From Bacillota bacterium (GTDB taxonomy: Bacteria; Bacillota; Clostridia; Peptostreptococcales; Anaerovoracaceae), in contig JAHZHL010000035.1 of the NCBI GenBank assembly GCA_019420305.1, positions 62,001 to 126,000 on the forward strand: DNA of 64,000 nt, read 5' to 3'. Shown here one piece after another: positions 42,118-51,035 of this stretch (its first letter is position 1; each line of letters starts with the position of its first letter). The notes under the pieces are model-generated. The model searched no databases, had not been told where the DNA came from, and saw only the letters and a list, made by a program, of their open reading frames with translations. The position numbers and the translations under genes are program-made.

Positions 42118-43749
42118 TCATTCCTTCGTTCTTATATCTTGATTATAATAAAGAACCCTAAGTTTTCGAGCTATATAGCCTATTCCCATACCCAACGCAT
42201 ATATTGCCACCACAGTAACGCATCCAATTGCCGCCAAAAGTAACAAGAAAAGAGTTCTTGGAGTATTATTCATAATTGTCTGCAAAAAAGGATTCAGATT
42301 CTGTATCCCATATGGAACAAAAAGAGCTAGCACCACAACTCCAAGCAATCCCTCTATCCACGTGCCTATCGTATCGCCCAAGCGCTTTTTTATCCACTTT
42401 CCCAACCTTAAATAGGAATGTTTACTTTTATCGTCCAAAACAGTATTGTTTTCTCTAAATTTAGGACACGGAGGTATCTTATCTTCATCATAACAATGAT
42501 AGCTATTAATTTGTTCATGATATTCATTTGAACTGTTTTGAATTGTTCTAAAGAAAATAATTTGTGCCACTTCAATATGTGGATATATACAAATGTAACT
42601 ATTTGTATTATTTTTTATTTGAAAGTGAATTGGTCCATTATGTCCACTTTGAATAACACTTGTTGATAATTCTATCGACAATCCTAATTGTGTATATGAA
42701 AACTTAGCACCTACCATTGCATACATATCCTGAGGAATTTTTATTGACTGCTCTGATGTGCATAAAATTACTTCATTAGGTTTAAGAACATATCCATTCT
42801 CAATATTTATATTGGGATAAATTTCTGATAACAGCACTTTCAAGTCCTCTTCTTTTGCTGCCATATCTATACGCCGCCTAAATTTTTTTATCCTGCTCTT
42901 TCTAATCTCATTGGATAATGTCACATGTATTCCACAACCCGATATCAGTTTTTCTACTGCCTCAGCATTAAGAAGTTTTCCATCAGCTTCTATTTTTAAA
43001 GAATCCTCTCTAGTATTCTTCTCATACATATACAAAATATCTGTATCACTCAATGGTCCTGGGATCTTATCTGGAGATGTCGGCTTTACTATAAGCCTTG
43101 GCATAATCACATCTTCTAATTTTTGACATATTTCATAAGTTTTGTCCGAACAAACAACTTCATCAAAAATACTGTGATTGGTCTCAAAACTATCAATTTC
43201 TTTTTTAGCGTGATTAAATCTTCGTTTGAAATTATTTGACTTTTCTTGTTTTGACTGAGATTTGTTGGCTCCTTTACATTTAGGCAACTTGGTTTGAAAG
43301 AATTCCTCTGATAGTTTACTCTTAAAGTTAAGAAAAATAAAGTACAATTTTTTATGAGGGAATGTTCCTCTTGTTCCTTCTGTTTCTTTTGTCAAATAAT
43401 CCGCATCAGAAAAATCTTTATATATTTGTGTAACATTTCCCATGGATGCATGGATAATAAAGTTAGAATCACTATTAATTGCATTTTCTATGTCCTGTTT
43501 TCGATAAGCATAAATCGTGTCTTCATGATATTCAGCAGTTTGGAATGGTGTATCATAAATATACTTCTCATTTGTAATATCTTTGCTGTTTTCAACATAA
43601 TGATACTGGATTCCTTCTGTTTCTCCAATCCGATGTTCATACGGCTTTGTTGTATAAGGTATAATACTTGAAAACGAATATAGCTTCATAAAATGTGCAA
43701 CTGAAGTTTTCTTTCCTACATAAGATGGCCCTGCTAGTACAAATAACAT
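42118..43749 (-). CDS. Guanylate-kinase-like, dUTPase/dCTP-deaminase-like, two-helix membrane fusion protein
   Basis: The 543-residue protein opens with a guanylate-kinase-like region (P-loop GPSYVGKKT at 7-15; YTTKPYEHRIGETEGIQYHYV at 32-52) to about 215. A second part at about 310-402 follows the dCTP deaminase/dUTPase fold (GYVLKPNEVILCTSEQSIKIPQDMYAMV, QLGLSIELSTSVIQSGHNG, IHFQIKNNT, IYPHIEVAQIIFF). At positions where active enzymes have Ser, Arg, Glu or the dUTPase Asp it shows Phe, Gln, Gln and Gln, so it may bind nucleotide without reacting. Two membrane helices lie at about 466-483 and 499-525. AAGGAG precedes the ATG. Confidence 0.85.
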   Translation of the reverse strand: MLFVLAGPSYVGKKTSVAHFMKLYSFSSIIPYTTKPYEHRIGETEGIQYHYVENSKDITNEKYIYDTPFQTAEYHEDTIYAYRKQDIENAINSDSNFIIHASMGNVTQIYKDFSDADYLTKETEGTRGTFPHKKLYFIFLNFKSKLSEEFFQTKLPKCKGANKSQSKQEKSNNFKRRFNHAKKEIDSFETNHSIFDEVVCSDKTYEICQKLEDVIMPRLIVKPTSPDKIPGPLSDTDILYMYEKNTREDSLKIEADGKLLNAEAVEKLISGCGIHVTLSNEIRKSRIKKFRRRIDMAAKEEDLKVLLSEIYPNINIENGYVLKPNEVILCTSEQSIKIPQDMYAMVGAKFSYTQLGLSIELSTSVIQSGHNGPIHFQIKNNTNSYICIYPHIEVAQIIFFRTIQNSSNEYHEQINSYHCYDEDKIPPCPKFRENNTVLDDKSKHSYLRLGKWIKKRLGDTIGTWIEGLLGVVVLALFVPYGIQNLNPFLQTIMNNTPRTLFLLLLAAIGCVTVVAIYALGMGIGYIARKLRVLYYNQDIRTKE

Positions 43750-43792
43750 TATAATACTCCTTGAAAGCTTTCGTCTAATTCATTTAATATGG

Positions 43793-44401
43793 CTACCCAT
43801 ATAACCGATCTCCCGAATCTCCAACACCTGGATAAACATATAAGTTGCTATCTAATTTATCTGAAACTCCTGCTGTTAAGACGGCATCCAACTTCCTAGA
43901 TAAATTATTCATTCCTGTTGGAATAGCTAAAATAGCCGCACATAAAATCCTTTTAGGCTGATATTGTTTCACAATATCACAACAGAGACTAATAGTGCCT
44001 CCAGTTGCCAACATTGTATCCAAAAAAATAATTGTCTTATTGTGCGCATTTGCTGGAAACTTATACTTATCTAACTCTGCCTTGGCATCCGTATTTCTAT
44101 GTGCCCAAATAAATCCTACACTCGACTCCGGTAAAATTTTTTGAAATCCACTTAACATTGAAACGCCTGCACGTAAAACAGGTACTAACACAACCTCTTC
44201 TTGAATGATTGAACACTTTTTGATTCCTAATGGCGTTTTTATGTCAAGAACTTTCGTTTCTAAAAATTTTGAGGCTTCTCCTGCAAGAAAAATAGAAATA
44301 GCTTCAACACACATATTGCAATCATATGTCCCGCTCGTTTCATCTCTAAATTTTGCTAAAAAATAATCAATCGCAGGGTTATTTACTGTTATAATTTTCA
44401 T
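43793..44401 (-). CDS. Uracil phosphoribosyltransferase-like protein in the Roco cassette
   Basis: The 202-residue protein has the UPRT features VVLVPVLRAGVSMLSGFQKILP, the PRPP-binding IIFLDTMLATGGTISLC and the uracil-binding PGVGDSGDRLYG, so it looks active: uracil plus PRPP gives UMP. GGGGAGGTG precedes the ATG at 44401. It is first of three genes with the kinase/dUTPase-like and Roco genes, 43 bases apart. It differs in composition from its high-GC surroundings. It could simply be salvage, but its place makes a role in the cassette likely. Confidence 0.88.
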   Translation of the reverse strand: MKIITVNNPAIDYFLAKFRDETSGTYDCNMCVEAISIFLAGEASKFLETKVLDIKTPLGIKKCSIIQEEVVLVPVLRAGVSMLSGFQKILPESSVGFIWAHRNTDAKAELDKYKFPANAHNKTIIFLDTMLATGGTISLCCDIVKQYQPKRILCAAILAIPTGMNNLSRKLDAVLTAGVSDKLDSNLYVYPGVGDSGDRLYG

Positions 44402-44525
44402 TTTTAAAATCACCTCCCCTTTTTTCCGATTTCTCATCTTGCTCTCTTACTCTATATATGAAATCTAAATAATAATCTATCATATTTCTTTCATACCAAA
44501 CCCTATTCAAAAAAATTTTTTCTCA

Positions 44526-45617
44526 TCACATTGCCAAAACATCCGCAATTCTCTTACTTGCCAATCCATCTCCATACGGGTTGCTGGCATATGCCATTGC
44601 ATCATAAATAGCTTTATTATCAAGCAATTCTTTGAAATTCTTATAAATCACTGCTTCCTCCGTCCCAACTAGTTTCAATGTTCCAGCTACAATGCCTTCC
44701 GGTCGTTCGGTTGTATCTCGCATAACCAAAACAGGTTTTCCTAAAGAAGGTGCTTCTTCCTGAATTCCTCCACTATCCGTCAAAATCATAAAGCTTCTTG
44801 CTAAAAAATTGTGAAAATTCAACACATCCAACGGCTCTATAATATGAATCCGCTCACTGCCGCTCAATTCCATCTCTGCAATTTCTCGTACTTTGGAGTT
44901 CATATGAATCGGATAAATCGCTTTTACATCCTCATAGTCATCCAGAATTCGACGTATCGCCCGAAACATATGGTGCATGGGGTCTCCCAAATTCTCTCTT
45001 CTATGAGCAGTAATCATAATCAGTCTACTATTACCTACCCAGTCTAACTCCGGATGAGAATAGGATTCTCTCACCGTTGTTTTTAAGGCATCAATGGCTG
45101 TATTGCCAGTTACATAAATGGAGTTTTCGCTTTTACCTTCTCGCAGTAAATTTTGTTTCGCAGTTTCTGTAGGCGCAAAATGATAGGTTGCCAGAAGTCC
45201 GACCGCCTGTCTATTAAATTCTTCCGGATATGGCGAATAGATGTTATAGGTTCTCAATCCTGCCTCTACATGCCCAACAGTAATTTGAGAATAAAAACAG
45301 GCCAATGCTGTTGCAAAGGTTGTAGATGTATCTCCATGAACCAAGACGATATCCGGTCTTATTTGTTCTAATACAGCCTTGATTTTGTTTAAAATTTCTG
45401 TGGTTACATCGTACAATGTCTGTCGTTCTTTCATGATAGACAGATCGTAATCTGGAACCACATGAAACACTTGCAGGACTTGTTCCAACATTTGTCGATG
45501 CTATCCTGTAACACAAACTGTCGTTTTCAATGAATTCCGCGATTTTAATTCGTTTATTAAAGGGCACATTTTGATCGCTTCAGGGCGCGTGCCAAATACT
45601 ATCACTATATTTTTCAT
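44526..45617 (-). pseudogene. wecB: UDP-N-acetylglucosamine 2-epimerase, interrupted by an in-frame amber codon
   Basis: The gene should start at ATG 45617 (MKNIVIVFGTRPEAIKMCPL), and reads to TVCVTG, then TAG at 45503-45501, then HRQMLEQVLQVF and the rest of the enzyme without further fault (DIVLVHGDTSTTF, VGHVEAGLRTYNIYSPYPEEFNRQ, LTDSGGIQEEAPSLGKPVLVMRDTTERPEG). The stop replaces the Gln of the TGQH motif; CAG to TAG is one C-to-T change. The enzyme interconverts UDP-GlcNAc and UDP-ManNAc. Downstream reinitiation at ATG 45491 would give a protein lacking the nucleotide-binding start. Confidence 0.88.
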
Positions 45618-45643
45618 AAAAATCCTTTTTCACCAAGCATATG

Positions 45644-46645
45644 CTACCCACTTATCATCTGCCACTTCCACGAATCTCTACACATATCCTCAATTGTCTT
45701 TTCCGTTTTCCACCCCAACAGTTTATATGCTTTTGATGGGTCTGCGTAGCAAACCGCGATATCCCCTGCCCGTCTTGGCGCAATCTCATATGGAATTCTT
45801 ACTTTATTGACTCGTTGGAAGGTTTGTACCATCTCCAAAACACTATAGCCATTGCCTGTCCCTAAGTTAAAAGTCTCCACACCTTTATGGGTTTTTGTAT
45901 AGTTTAATGCCGCAACATGACCCTTCGCCAAATCGACAACATGAATGTAATCCCTTACTCCAGTTCCATCTTGTGTTGGATAATCATCACCAAATACCAT
46001 GAGTTTTTCACGAATTCCTGCTGCTACTTGGGTAATATATGGCATCAGATTGTTAGGAGTTCCTTTTGGGCGTTCCCCCAGTAACCCGCTTTCATGTGCT
46101 CCAACCGGATTAAAATACCGAAGAAGAGCAACCGAGAATTCAGGATCTGAAGTCGCGACATCCCTTAGAAGTTGCTCGTTCATGTATTTGGTCCAACCAT
46201 AGGGATTTGTACAATTTCCCACAGGATTTTCTTCAAGAACAGGAATTTTATTATCTATACCATAAACAGTCGCGGAAGAACTAAAGATTAACTGTTTCAC
46301 CTTATATTCTTCCATCACTTCCAGCAGAGTCAACGTAGTATCTAAGTTATTACGATAATATTCTACAGGGATATCCACGGACTCCCCTACCGCTTTATAG
46401 CCCGCGAAATGGATTACCATATCGATATGATTCGCCGCAAATATTTTCTGAAGCTTTGCCTTATCTGCTACATCAATTAAAAAAAACTCTGGCAGAATAT
46501 CTGTAATCTCCCTGATTTTATATATAACGTCAATCTCACTATTTGATAAATTATCTGCAATGATCACGTTCTCGCCAGATTGAATCAGTTCAACCGCAGT
46601 ATGACTCCCTATATATCCTGTTCCGCCGGTTATCAGAACTGTCAT
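45644..46645 (-). CDS. galE: UDP-glucose 4-epimerase
   Basis: The 333-residue short-chain dehydrogenase starts VLITGGTGYIGSHTAVELIQSG, has FAGYKAVGESVDIPVEYYRNNLDTTLTLLEVM, the catalytic Ser and Tyr-x3-Lys (FSSSATVYG, NPYGWTKYMNEQ), and RYFNPVGAHESGLLGERP. It interconverts UDP-glucose and UDP-galactose or the N-acetylated pair. Its ATG overlaps the upstream aminotransferase stop (ATGA). Part of the surface-sugar operon. Confidence 0.95.
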   Translation of the reverse strand: MTVLITGGTGYIGSHTAVELIQSGENVIIADNLSNSEIDVIYKIREITDILPEFFLIDVADKAKLQKIFAANHIDMVIHFAGYKAVGESVDIPVEYYRNNLDTTLTLLEVMEEYKVKQLIFSSSATVYGIDNKIPVLEENPVGNCTNPYGWTKYMNEQLLRDVATSDPEFSVALLRYFNPVGAHESGLLGERPKGTPNNLMPYITQVAAGIREKLMVFGDDYPTQDGTGVRDYIHVVDLAKGHVAALNYTKTHKGVETFNLGTGNGYSVLEMVQTFQRVNKVRIPYEIAPRRAGDIAVCYADPSKAYKLLGWKTEKTIEDMCRDSWKWQMISG

Positions 46646-47784
46646 TCTCCAATTGTCCTCCTCACACCGCGTTTAATCGCCTCCACAACCTGTTCAATCT
46701 CCCTATCCTCCAAATACGGATGCATTGGCAGTGCCAACACTCTCTCACAGAGTTCTTTCGTATTTTTCATATCACCGTAACACAAATATGCTCCCTTGAA
46801 AGCTTCCTGTTCGTGCATCGGTTTTGGATAGTAAATCATAGAGGGGATGCCCTCCTGTTTTAGTGTATTCTGCATATGGTCACGCTGCGCCTTGTCTTTC
46901 AGCAGAATACTGTACTGAGCCCAGCTGGAATAAAAGCCATCCGGAACAATCGGAGTTTCCACTACATCCCCCAACAACTTCGTATACGTTTGGGCCGCGC
47001 GATTGACAGCTTCCAACTCATAATCCTGAAACGCCTTTAGCTTTGGCAGCAGGATCGCTGCCTGAAGGGTATCCAGACGGGAGTTCAATCCGATCCGTAT
47101 ATTATCATACTTAAAGGTGCCTTTTCCATGAACCCGGATGGATTTCAAAAGTTCCGCTAAGTTGTCATCATTTGTGAAAACTGCGCCGCCATCGCCGTAA
47201 CATCCCAGCGGTTTTGCCGGGAAAAAGGATGTTGTAGAGATATCTCCGAAAGAGCAAGCTTTTTCCCCGTGAATCGATCCGCCAAACCCCTGTGCGCCAT
47301 CTTCCAGCAGTAGTAATCCATATTTCTCTGTCAATTTCCGTATGGCAGGAAAGTCCGCAGGCAATCCGAATAAGTCTACCACAATTACCGCTTTTGGCGT
47401 TAAATTCCCATCTGCGATAACTCCCCGGATAGCTTCTTCCAGAGAATTGACATCCGCGTTAAAGGTTTCTCTTTTCACATCAAAAAAAACAGGCGTTGCG
47501 CCTACAAGAGAAACAACTTCTCCCGACGAAAAGAACGTAAAGTCCGGAACAAATACCGCGTCGCCTTTTTCTACGCCCCATGCCATCAGGGCGAGCGTTA
47601 GTGCGTCGGTTCCATTCGCGCAGGTGACACAGTGCCTTACTCCAACATAATCACATAGAGCCTGTTCCAGTTCCTGAACCTGTGTTCCGTTTATAAAGTT
47701 GCAATCTGCTGCTACGGTCAGCATTGCTTTATCAATATCCTGTTTTAAAGCCTGATACTGCTTTTTCAAATCTCTGAACTGCAT
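46642..47784 (-). CDS. DegT/DnrJ/EryC1 sugar aminotransferase (WbpE-like)
   Basis: The 380-residue PLP enzyme has GTDALTLALMAWGVEKGDAVFVPDFTF, LLLEDGAQGFGGSIHG and the PLP Lys in ISTTSFFPAKPLGCYGDGGAV, then NSRLDTLQAAILLPKL. It best fits WbpE, which aminates the 3-keto group of UDP-2-acetamido-3-keto-glucuronate. The surrounding wbpA-, wbpB- and wbpD-like genes supply the substrate and accept the product. RBS GCGGGG precedes the ATG. Confidence 0.92.
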   Translation of the reverse strand: MQFRDLKKQYQALKQDIDKAMLTVAADCNFINGTQVQELEQALCDYVGVRHCVTCANGTDALTLALMAWGVEKGDAVFVPDFTFFSSGEVVSLVGATPVFFDVKRETFNADVNSLEEAIRGVIADGNLTPKAVIVVDLFGLPADFPAIRKLTEKYGLLLLEDGAQGFGGSIHGEKACSFGDISTTSFFPAKPLGCYGDGGAVFTNDDNLAELLKSIRVHGKGTFKYDNIRIGLNSRLDTLQAAILLPKLKAFQDYELEAVNRAAQTYTKLLGDVVETPIVPDGFYSSWAQYSILLKDKAQRDHMQNTLKQEGIPSMIYYPKPMHEQEAFKGAYLCYGDMKNTKELCERVLALPMHPYLEDREIEQVVEAIKRGVRRTIGE

Positions 47785-47799
47785 GTTTCCCCGCTTTCT

Positions 47800-49113
47800 T
47801 TAGAGTACTTCTATATTATCTCTTTCTTTAATATTTTTCATCGCGTTTTTCGTATCAAAAACAGCCTTTGCGCTGCGTTGAACCATCTGATAATCCACGT
47901 TTGTATGTCCTGTGGTAATCATAACCAAATCATAACTTGCGATTACTTCGGGCGATACTTCTTTTAATCCCTGAAAAACTTTGCCGTCATCCATATATTC
48001 CTCAATATATGGATCGTAAAAATCAACCGTCGCGCCAGTTGGGAGCAATTCATTGATTACGCGAATTGCCGGACTTTCTCTATAATCATCAATATCCTGT
48101 TTATAGGCAACGCCCAACAGCAGAATATTTGAACCGTTTAAAGATTTTTTTGCCTTATTCAGAATCCGGCTAGCCCTCTCTACACAATAGGCTGCCATTT
48201 TGTCATTTACCATCATGGAACTTTCGATCATGGATGTGTGAAAACCATATTCTCTTGCTTTCCACGAAAGGTAATAGGGATCCAACGGAATACAGTGTCC
48301 CCCAAGACCTGGCCCCGGATAAAACGGCTGAAATCCATAGGGTTTTGTACTGGCCGCTTTTACGACTTCCCAATAATCAATGCCCATCTTGTTGCAGAGA
48401 ATTGCCATTTCGTTTGCCAGTCCAATGTTGATATTGCGGTATGTATTTTCAAGAATTTTTTCCATTTCCGCAATAGCCGGAGAAGATGCTTGGAATACAT
48501 CAGAGTCCAACACCGCGCTGTACATTGCCGCGATCACTTCTGTCGCGTCTTCTCCCACGCCTCCTACCACTTTCGGTGTATTTTTTGTTTTGTAGATCTG
48601 GTTTCCCGGATCCACTCTCTCCGGAGAAAAGCCTAAATAAAAATCCCTGCCGCAAGTCAGACCAGAGATTTTTTCAAGAATTGGTTTTATCAGTTCTTCT
48701 GTTGTTCCGGGATAAGTAGTGGATTCCAGAACAACCATTGTTTCTTTTGTAAGATATTTGGCAATGGATTCCGCAGAACTTTTCACGTAGCTGATGTCCG
48801 GCTGCTGGTGCTTGTCCAGCGGGGTCGGTACACAAATGGCTACAAAATCCACATCTTTGATAAAAGAAAAATCGGTTGTTGCGGAGAGCATGCCATTCTG
48901 CACAATTTGCTTTAAATCCTCATCTACAACATCACCGATGTAATTACGACCTTCATTAACCAGCTTTACTTTTTCTTCTTGAACATCAAAGCCGATGGTT
49001 TTAAAACCCGCTTTTGCTTTTTCAACGGCTAACGGCAATCCTACATAACCGAGTCCTATGACGCCGACTTTTATTTCTTTTGCTTTTATTTTTGATAATA
49101 AAATTTTTTTCAT
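47800..49113 (-). CDS. UDP-N-acetyl-D-glucosamine 6-dehydrogenase (WbpA/WecC-like)
   Basis: The 437-residue enzyme oxidises C6 of a UDP-HexNAc to a uronic acid with NAD. It has KVGVIGLGYVGLPLAVEKAKAG, CVPTPLDKHQQPDISYV, ESTTYPGTTEELIKPIL, FSPERVDPGN, and the catalytic Cys in FYPGPGLGGHCIPLDPYYLSWKA. The tail contains LLGVAYKQDIDDYRESPA. It is the entry step to the diacetamido-uronic acid pathway here. Confidence 0.94.
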   Translation of the reverse strand: MKKILLSKIKAKEIKVGVIGLGYVGLPLAVEKAKAGFKTIGFDVQEEKVKLVNEGRNYIGDVVDEDLKQIVQNGMLSATTDFSFIKDVDFVAICVPTPLDKHQQPDISYVKSSAESIAKYLTKETMVVLESTTYPGTTEELIKPILEKISGLTCGRDFYLGFSPERVDPGNQIYKTKNTPKVVGGVGEDATEVIAAMYSAVLDSDVFQASSPAIAEMEKILENTYRNINIGLANEMAILCNKMGIDYWEVVKAASTKPYGFQPFYPGPGLGGHCIPLDPYYLSWKAREYGFHTSMIESSMMVNDKMAAYCVERASRILNKAKKSLNGSNILLLGVAYKQDIDDYRESPAIRVINELLPTGATVDFYDPYIEEYMDDGKVFQGLKEVSPEVIASYDLVMITTGHTNVDYQMVQRSAKAVFDTKNAMKNIKERDNIEVL

Positions 49114-49125
49114 ATTGGCTATTCC

Positions 49126-49689
49126 TTATTTCTCCTTCAGTGTTCCATTCCAAGCAACATACATTCTGCCACATTTCTCGCAATGCAAGTCTTCACTCAT
49201 CCTCTCACCACATTTACAAACCCATCCGATCTGTTTTGCCGGTACACCTGCCATTAATGCATAATCCGGGACATCCTTTGTCACTACCGCGCCTGCGGCG
49301 ATCATAGACCATTTTCCGAGAGTGTTTCCACAGACAACCGTCGCATTGGCACCAACCGTCGCACCAGTCTTTAACAGCGTTTTCTTATACCCTGCACTAC
49401 CCTTCGGGTATTTTGCTCTTGGGGTTAAATCATTTGTAAATACCATAGAGGGCCCACAGAAAACATAGTCTTCTAACTCCACTCCTTCATATATGGACAC
49501 ATTGTTTTGAATTTTGCATCCGTTTCCAATTACAACATTGTTACCAATATTCACATTCTGTCCGAAAGAACAGTTTTCGCCAATTCTCGCTCCGCTAAGA
49601 ACATGGCTAAAGTGCCAGATTTTTGTTCCCTTACCAATTGAAACCTTTTCATCTATATAGCTACTCTCATGAACAAAATAATCCGCCAT
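49126..49689 (-). CDS. Left-handed beta-helix N-acetyltransferase (WbpD-like) with zinc-ribbon tail
   Basis: The 187-residue protein is made of hexapeptide repeats (FVHESSYIDEKVSIGKGTKIWHFSHVLSGARIGENCSFGQNVNIG and on) and acetylates the 3-amino group of UDP-GlcNAc3NA in the WbpD step. The C-terminus carries four Cys (WVCKCGERMSEDLHCEKCGRMY), a likely zinc ribbon that is an addition found in several Gram-positive homologues. Its ATG comes right after the wbpB-like stop. Confidence 0.93.
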   Translation of the reverse strand: MADYFVHESSYIDEKVSIGKGTKIWHFSHVLSGARIGENCSFGQNVNIGNNVVIGNGCKIQNNVSIYEGVELEDYVFCGPSMVFTNDLTPRAKYPKGSAGYKKTLLKTGATVGANATVVCGNTLGKWSMIAAGAVVTKDVPDYALMAGVPAKQIGWVCKCGERMSEDLHCEKCGRMYVAWNGTLKEK

Positions 49690-49691
49690 TA

Positions 49692-50765
49692 TTAAAACTC
49701 TCCTTCCATATCGGTACTTGCAAAGTCTCTCAGAGGAAGCTTGACCGAGGTTCCTGTTTTCTGGCTTTTGTAAATCGCCAATACAAGTTCAAGGGCATTT
49801 CTTCCGGCAACCGCATCCACATATGGTGCTCGATCTGTCCGGATCGCTTCCATTACATCCGCGTAAAGACTTGTATGTCCATTCCCATAAACATTACTGG
49901 TTGCTTCTTCTAAACCTTTATTTTTTCGATCCGCATCTGTCTCATCCGCAAACTCCCAGACATCAATATTATTTGTGGATTTTCCTCCAAGCTTGACAGT
50001 TCCATTTTCTCCGAACAGATAGAGGGTTTCTTCCAGATTCTGCGGGTATACATTGGTAGTTCCTTCGATTGTGGCAACAGCACCGTTTTTAAACTTGATA
50101 ACTGCCATTCCCAGGTCCTCCGCTTCCAGATAGTGATGGAACTGCTGCCTTGTAGCACCGTAAACTTCTTCAATTTCATCCCCCATCATCCAACGGAGCA
50201 GATCAATTCCATGGATGCACTGGTTCATCAACGCGCCACCGTCCTGTTCCCATGTACCGCGCCAGGTTGCCTGTTTGTAATAATTTTCATCCCGGTTCCA
50301 ACGCACGTGGATAGAACCATGGGAAATTTTTCCGAACCGGCCCGCTTCTAAAGCTTTCCTCATTTCCTGGACAGCAATATTAAACCGATTTTGGTGACAG
50401 GCTGAAACTTTGACATTCTTTTCTCTGGAGAGACGAATAATTTCGTCTGCGTCACTCATACTCATGGCCATAGGTTTTTCAATAATCACATGAATTCCAT
50501 GATCAATACAATACAAAGCGATCTCCGCGTGAATCCCGCTTTCCGTCGCGATGCCGATTAACTCGATCCGATTTTCTTCTATCATTTGTTTGTAATCTGT
50601 ATAGCGTTTTATAGAAGAATCGTTTTGAAGGTCATGTTTTTCCAACAGCTGTTGCATCTGCTCCGGGCTCGTATCGCAAACTGCAACAAGATTTAAATTA
50701 TTATTTTTTACAGCTTTTATATGATTTGTGGCAATACGGCCACAGCCGATTAGTGCATAGTTCAT
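49692..50765 (-). CDS. Gfo/Idh/MocA oxidoreductase (WbpB-like UDP-GlcNAcA 3-dehydrogenase)
   Basis: The 357-residue protein has the Rossmann start YALIGCGRIATNHIKAVKNN, the EKPMAMSMSDAD motif with the catalytic Lys, and WRGTWEQDGGALMNQCIHGIDLLRWMMG with the His of the active site. It oxidises C3 of the UDP-GlcNAc uronate. Its RBS (AAGGAAA) is part of leader repeat R1, so the gene may be expressed from a repeat-borne leader. Confidence 0.92.
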   Translation of the reverse strand: MNYALIGCGRIATNHIKAVKNNNLNLVAVCDTSPEQMQQLLEKHDLQNDSSIKRYTDYKQMIEENRIELIGIATESGIHAEIALYCIDHGIHVIIEKPMAMSMSDADEIIRLSREKNVKVSACHQNRFNIAVQEMRKALEAGRFGKISHGSIHVRWNRDENYYKQATWRGTWEQDGGALMNQCIHGIDLLRWMMGDEIEEVYGATRQQFHHYLEAEDLGMAVIKFKNGAVATIEGTTNVYPQNLEETLYLFGENGTVKLGGKSTNNIDVWEFADETDADRKNKGLEEATSNVYGNGHTSLYADVMEAIRTDRAPYVDAVAGRNALELVLAIYKSQKTGTSVKLPLRDFASTDMEGEF

Positions 50766-50774
50766 TTTGACAAA

Positions 50775-50940
50775 TTTCCTTGTATTATAAAGTAGTAGTG
50801 TTTATAGTCCCTCTCCAAGGACCGCGTTTCATACTGTTTGGAGAGCCTATGGATTGGTTTTCATTTTCTAATTACTTGATGAATTAAGAAAGGCTTCATC
50901 TACAATTTCCCTTATACATTTATTAATCAGTTGATAACAC
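50775..50940 (-). repeat. Leader repeat R1
   Basis: This segment matches 58283-58449 in the same orientation: TTTCCTTGTAT-ATA-AGTAGTAGT-TTTATAG-CCCTCTCCAAGG, then CATA-TGTTTGGA, TGGATTG, TTGATGA and TTAATCAGTT. It contains a hairpin CTCTCCAA/TTGGAGAG (50811-50818, 50838-50845). It lies directly upstream of the wbpB-like gene and ends in its ribosome binding site. The rest of 50766-51035 shows no gene. Confidence 0.8.
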
Positions 50941-51035
50941 TCAGCGCTTTATTTAAAATAAGACTACAATCATAGCAAGTCCTAAGGGTGCTGAGCAATA
51001 TCACTCTTTTGCAACCCTTACGTTTTCATTTTTTG

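Noticed and set aside
43793..44401. Reading the uracil phosphoribosyltransferase as a plain housekeeping upp gene
   Set aside because: Possible, but its composition, position and spacing go with the two following genes, so it is listed as part of the cassette with the alternative noted.
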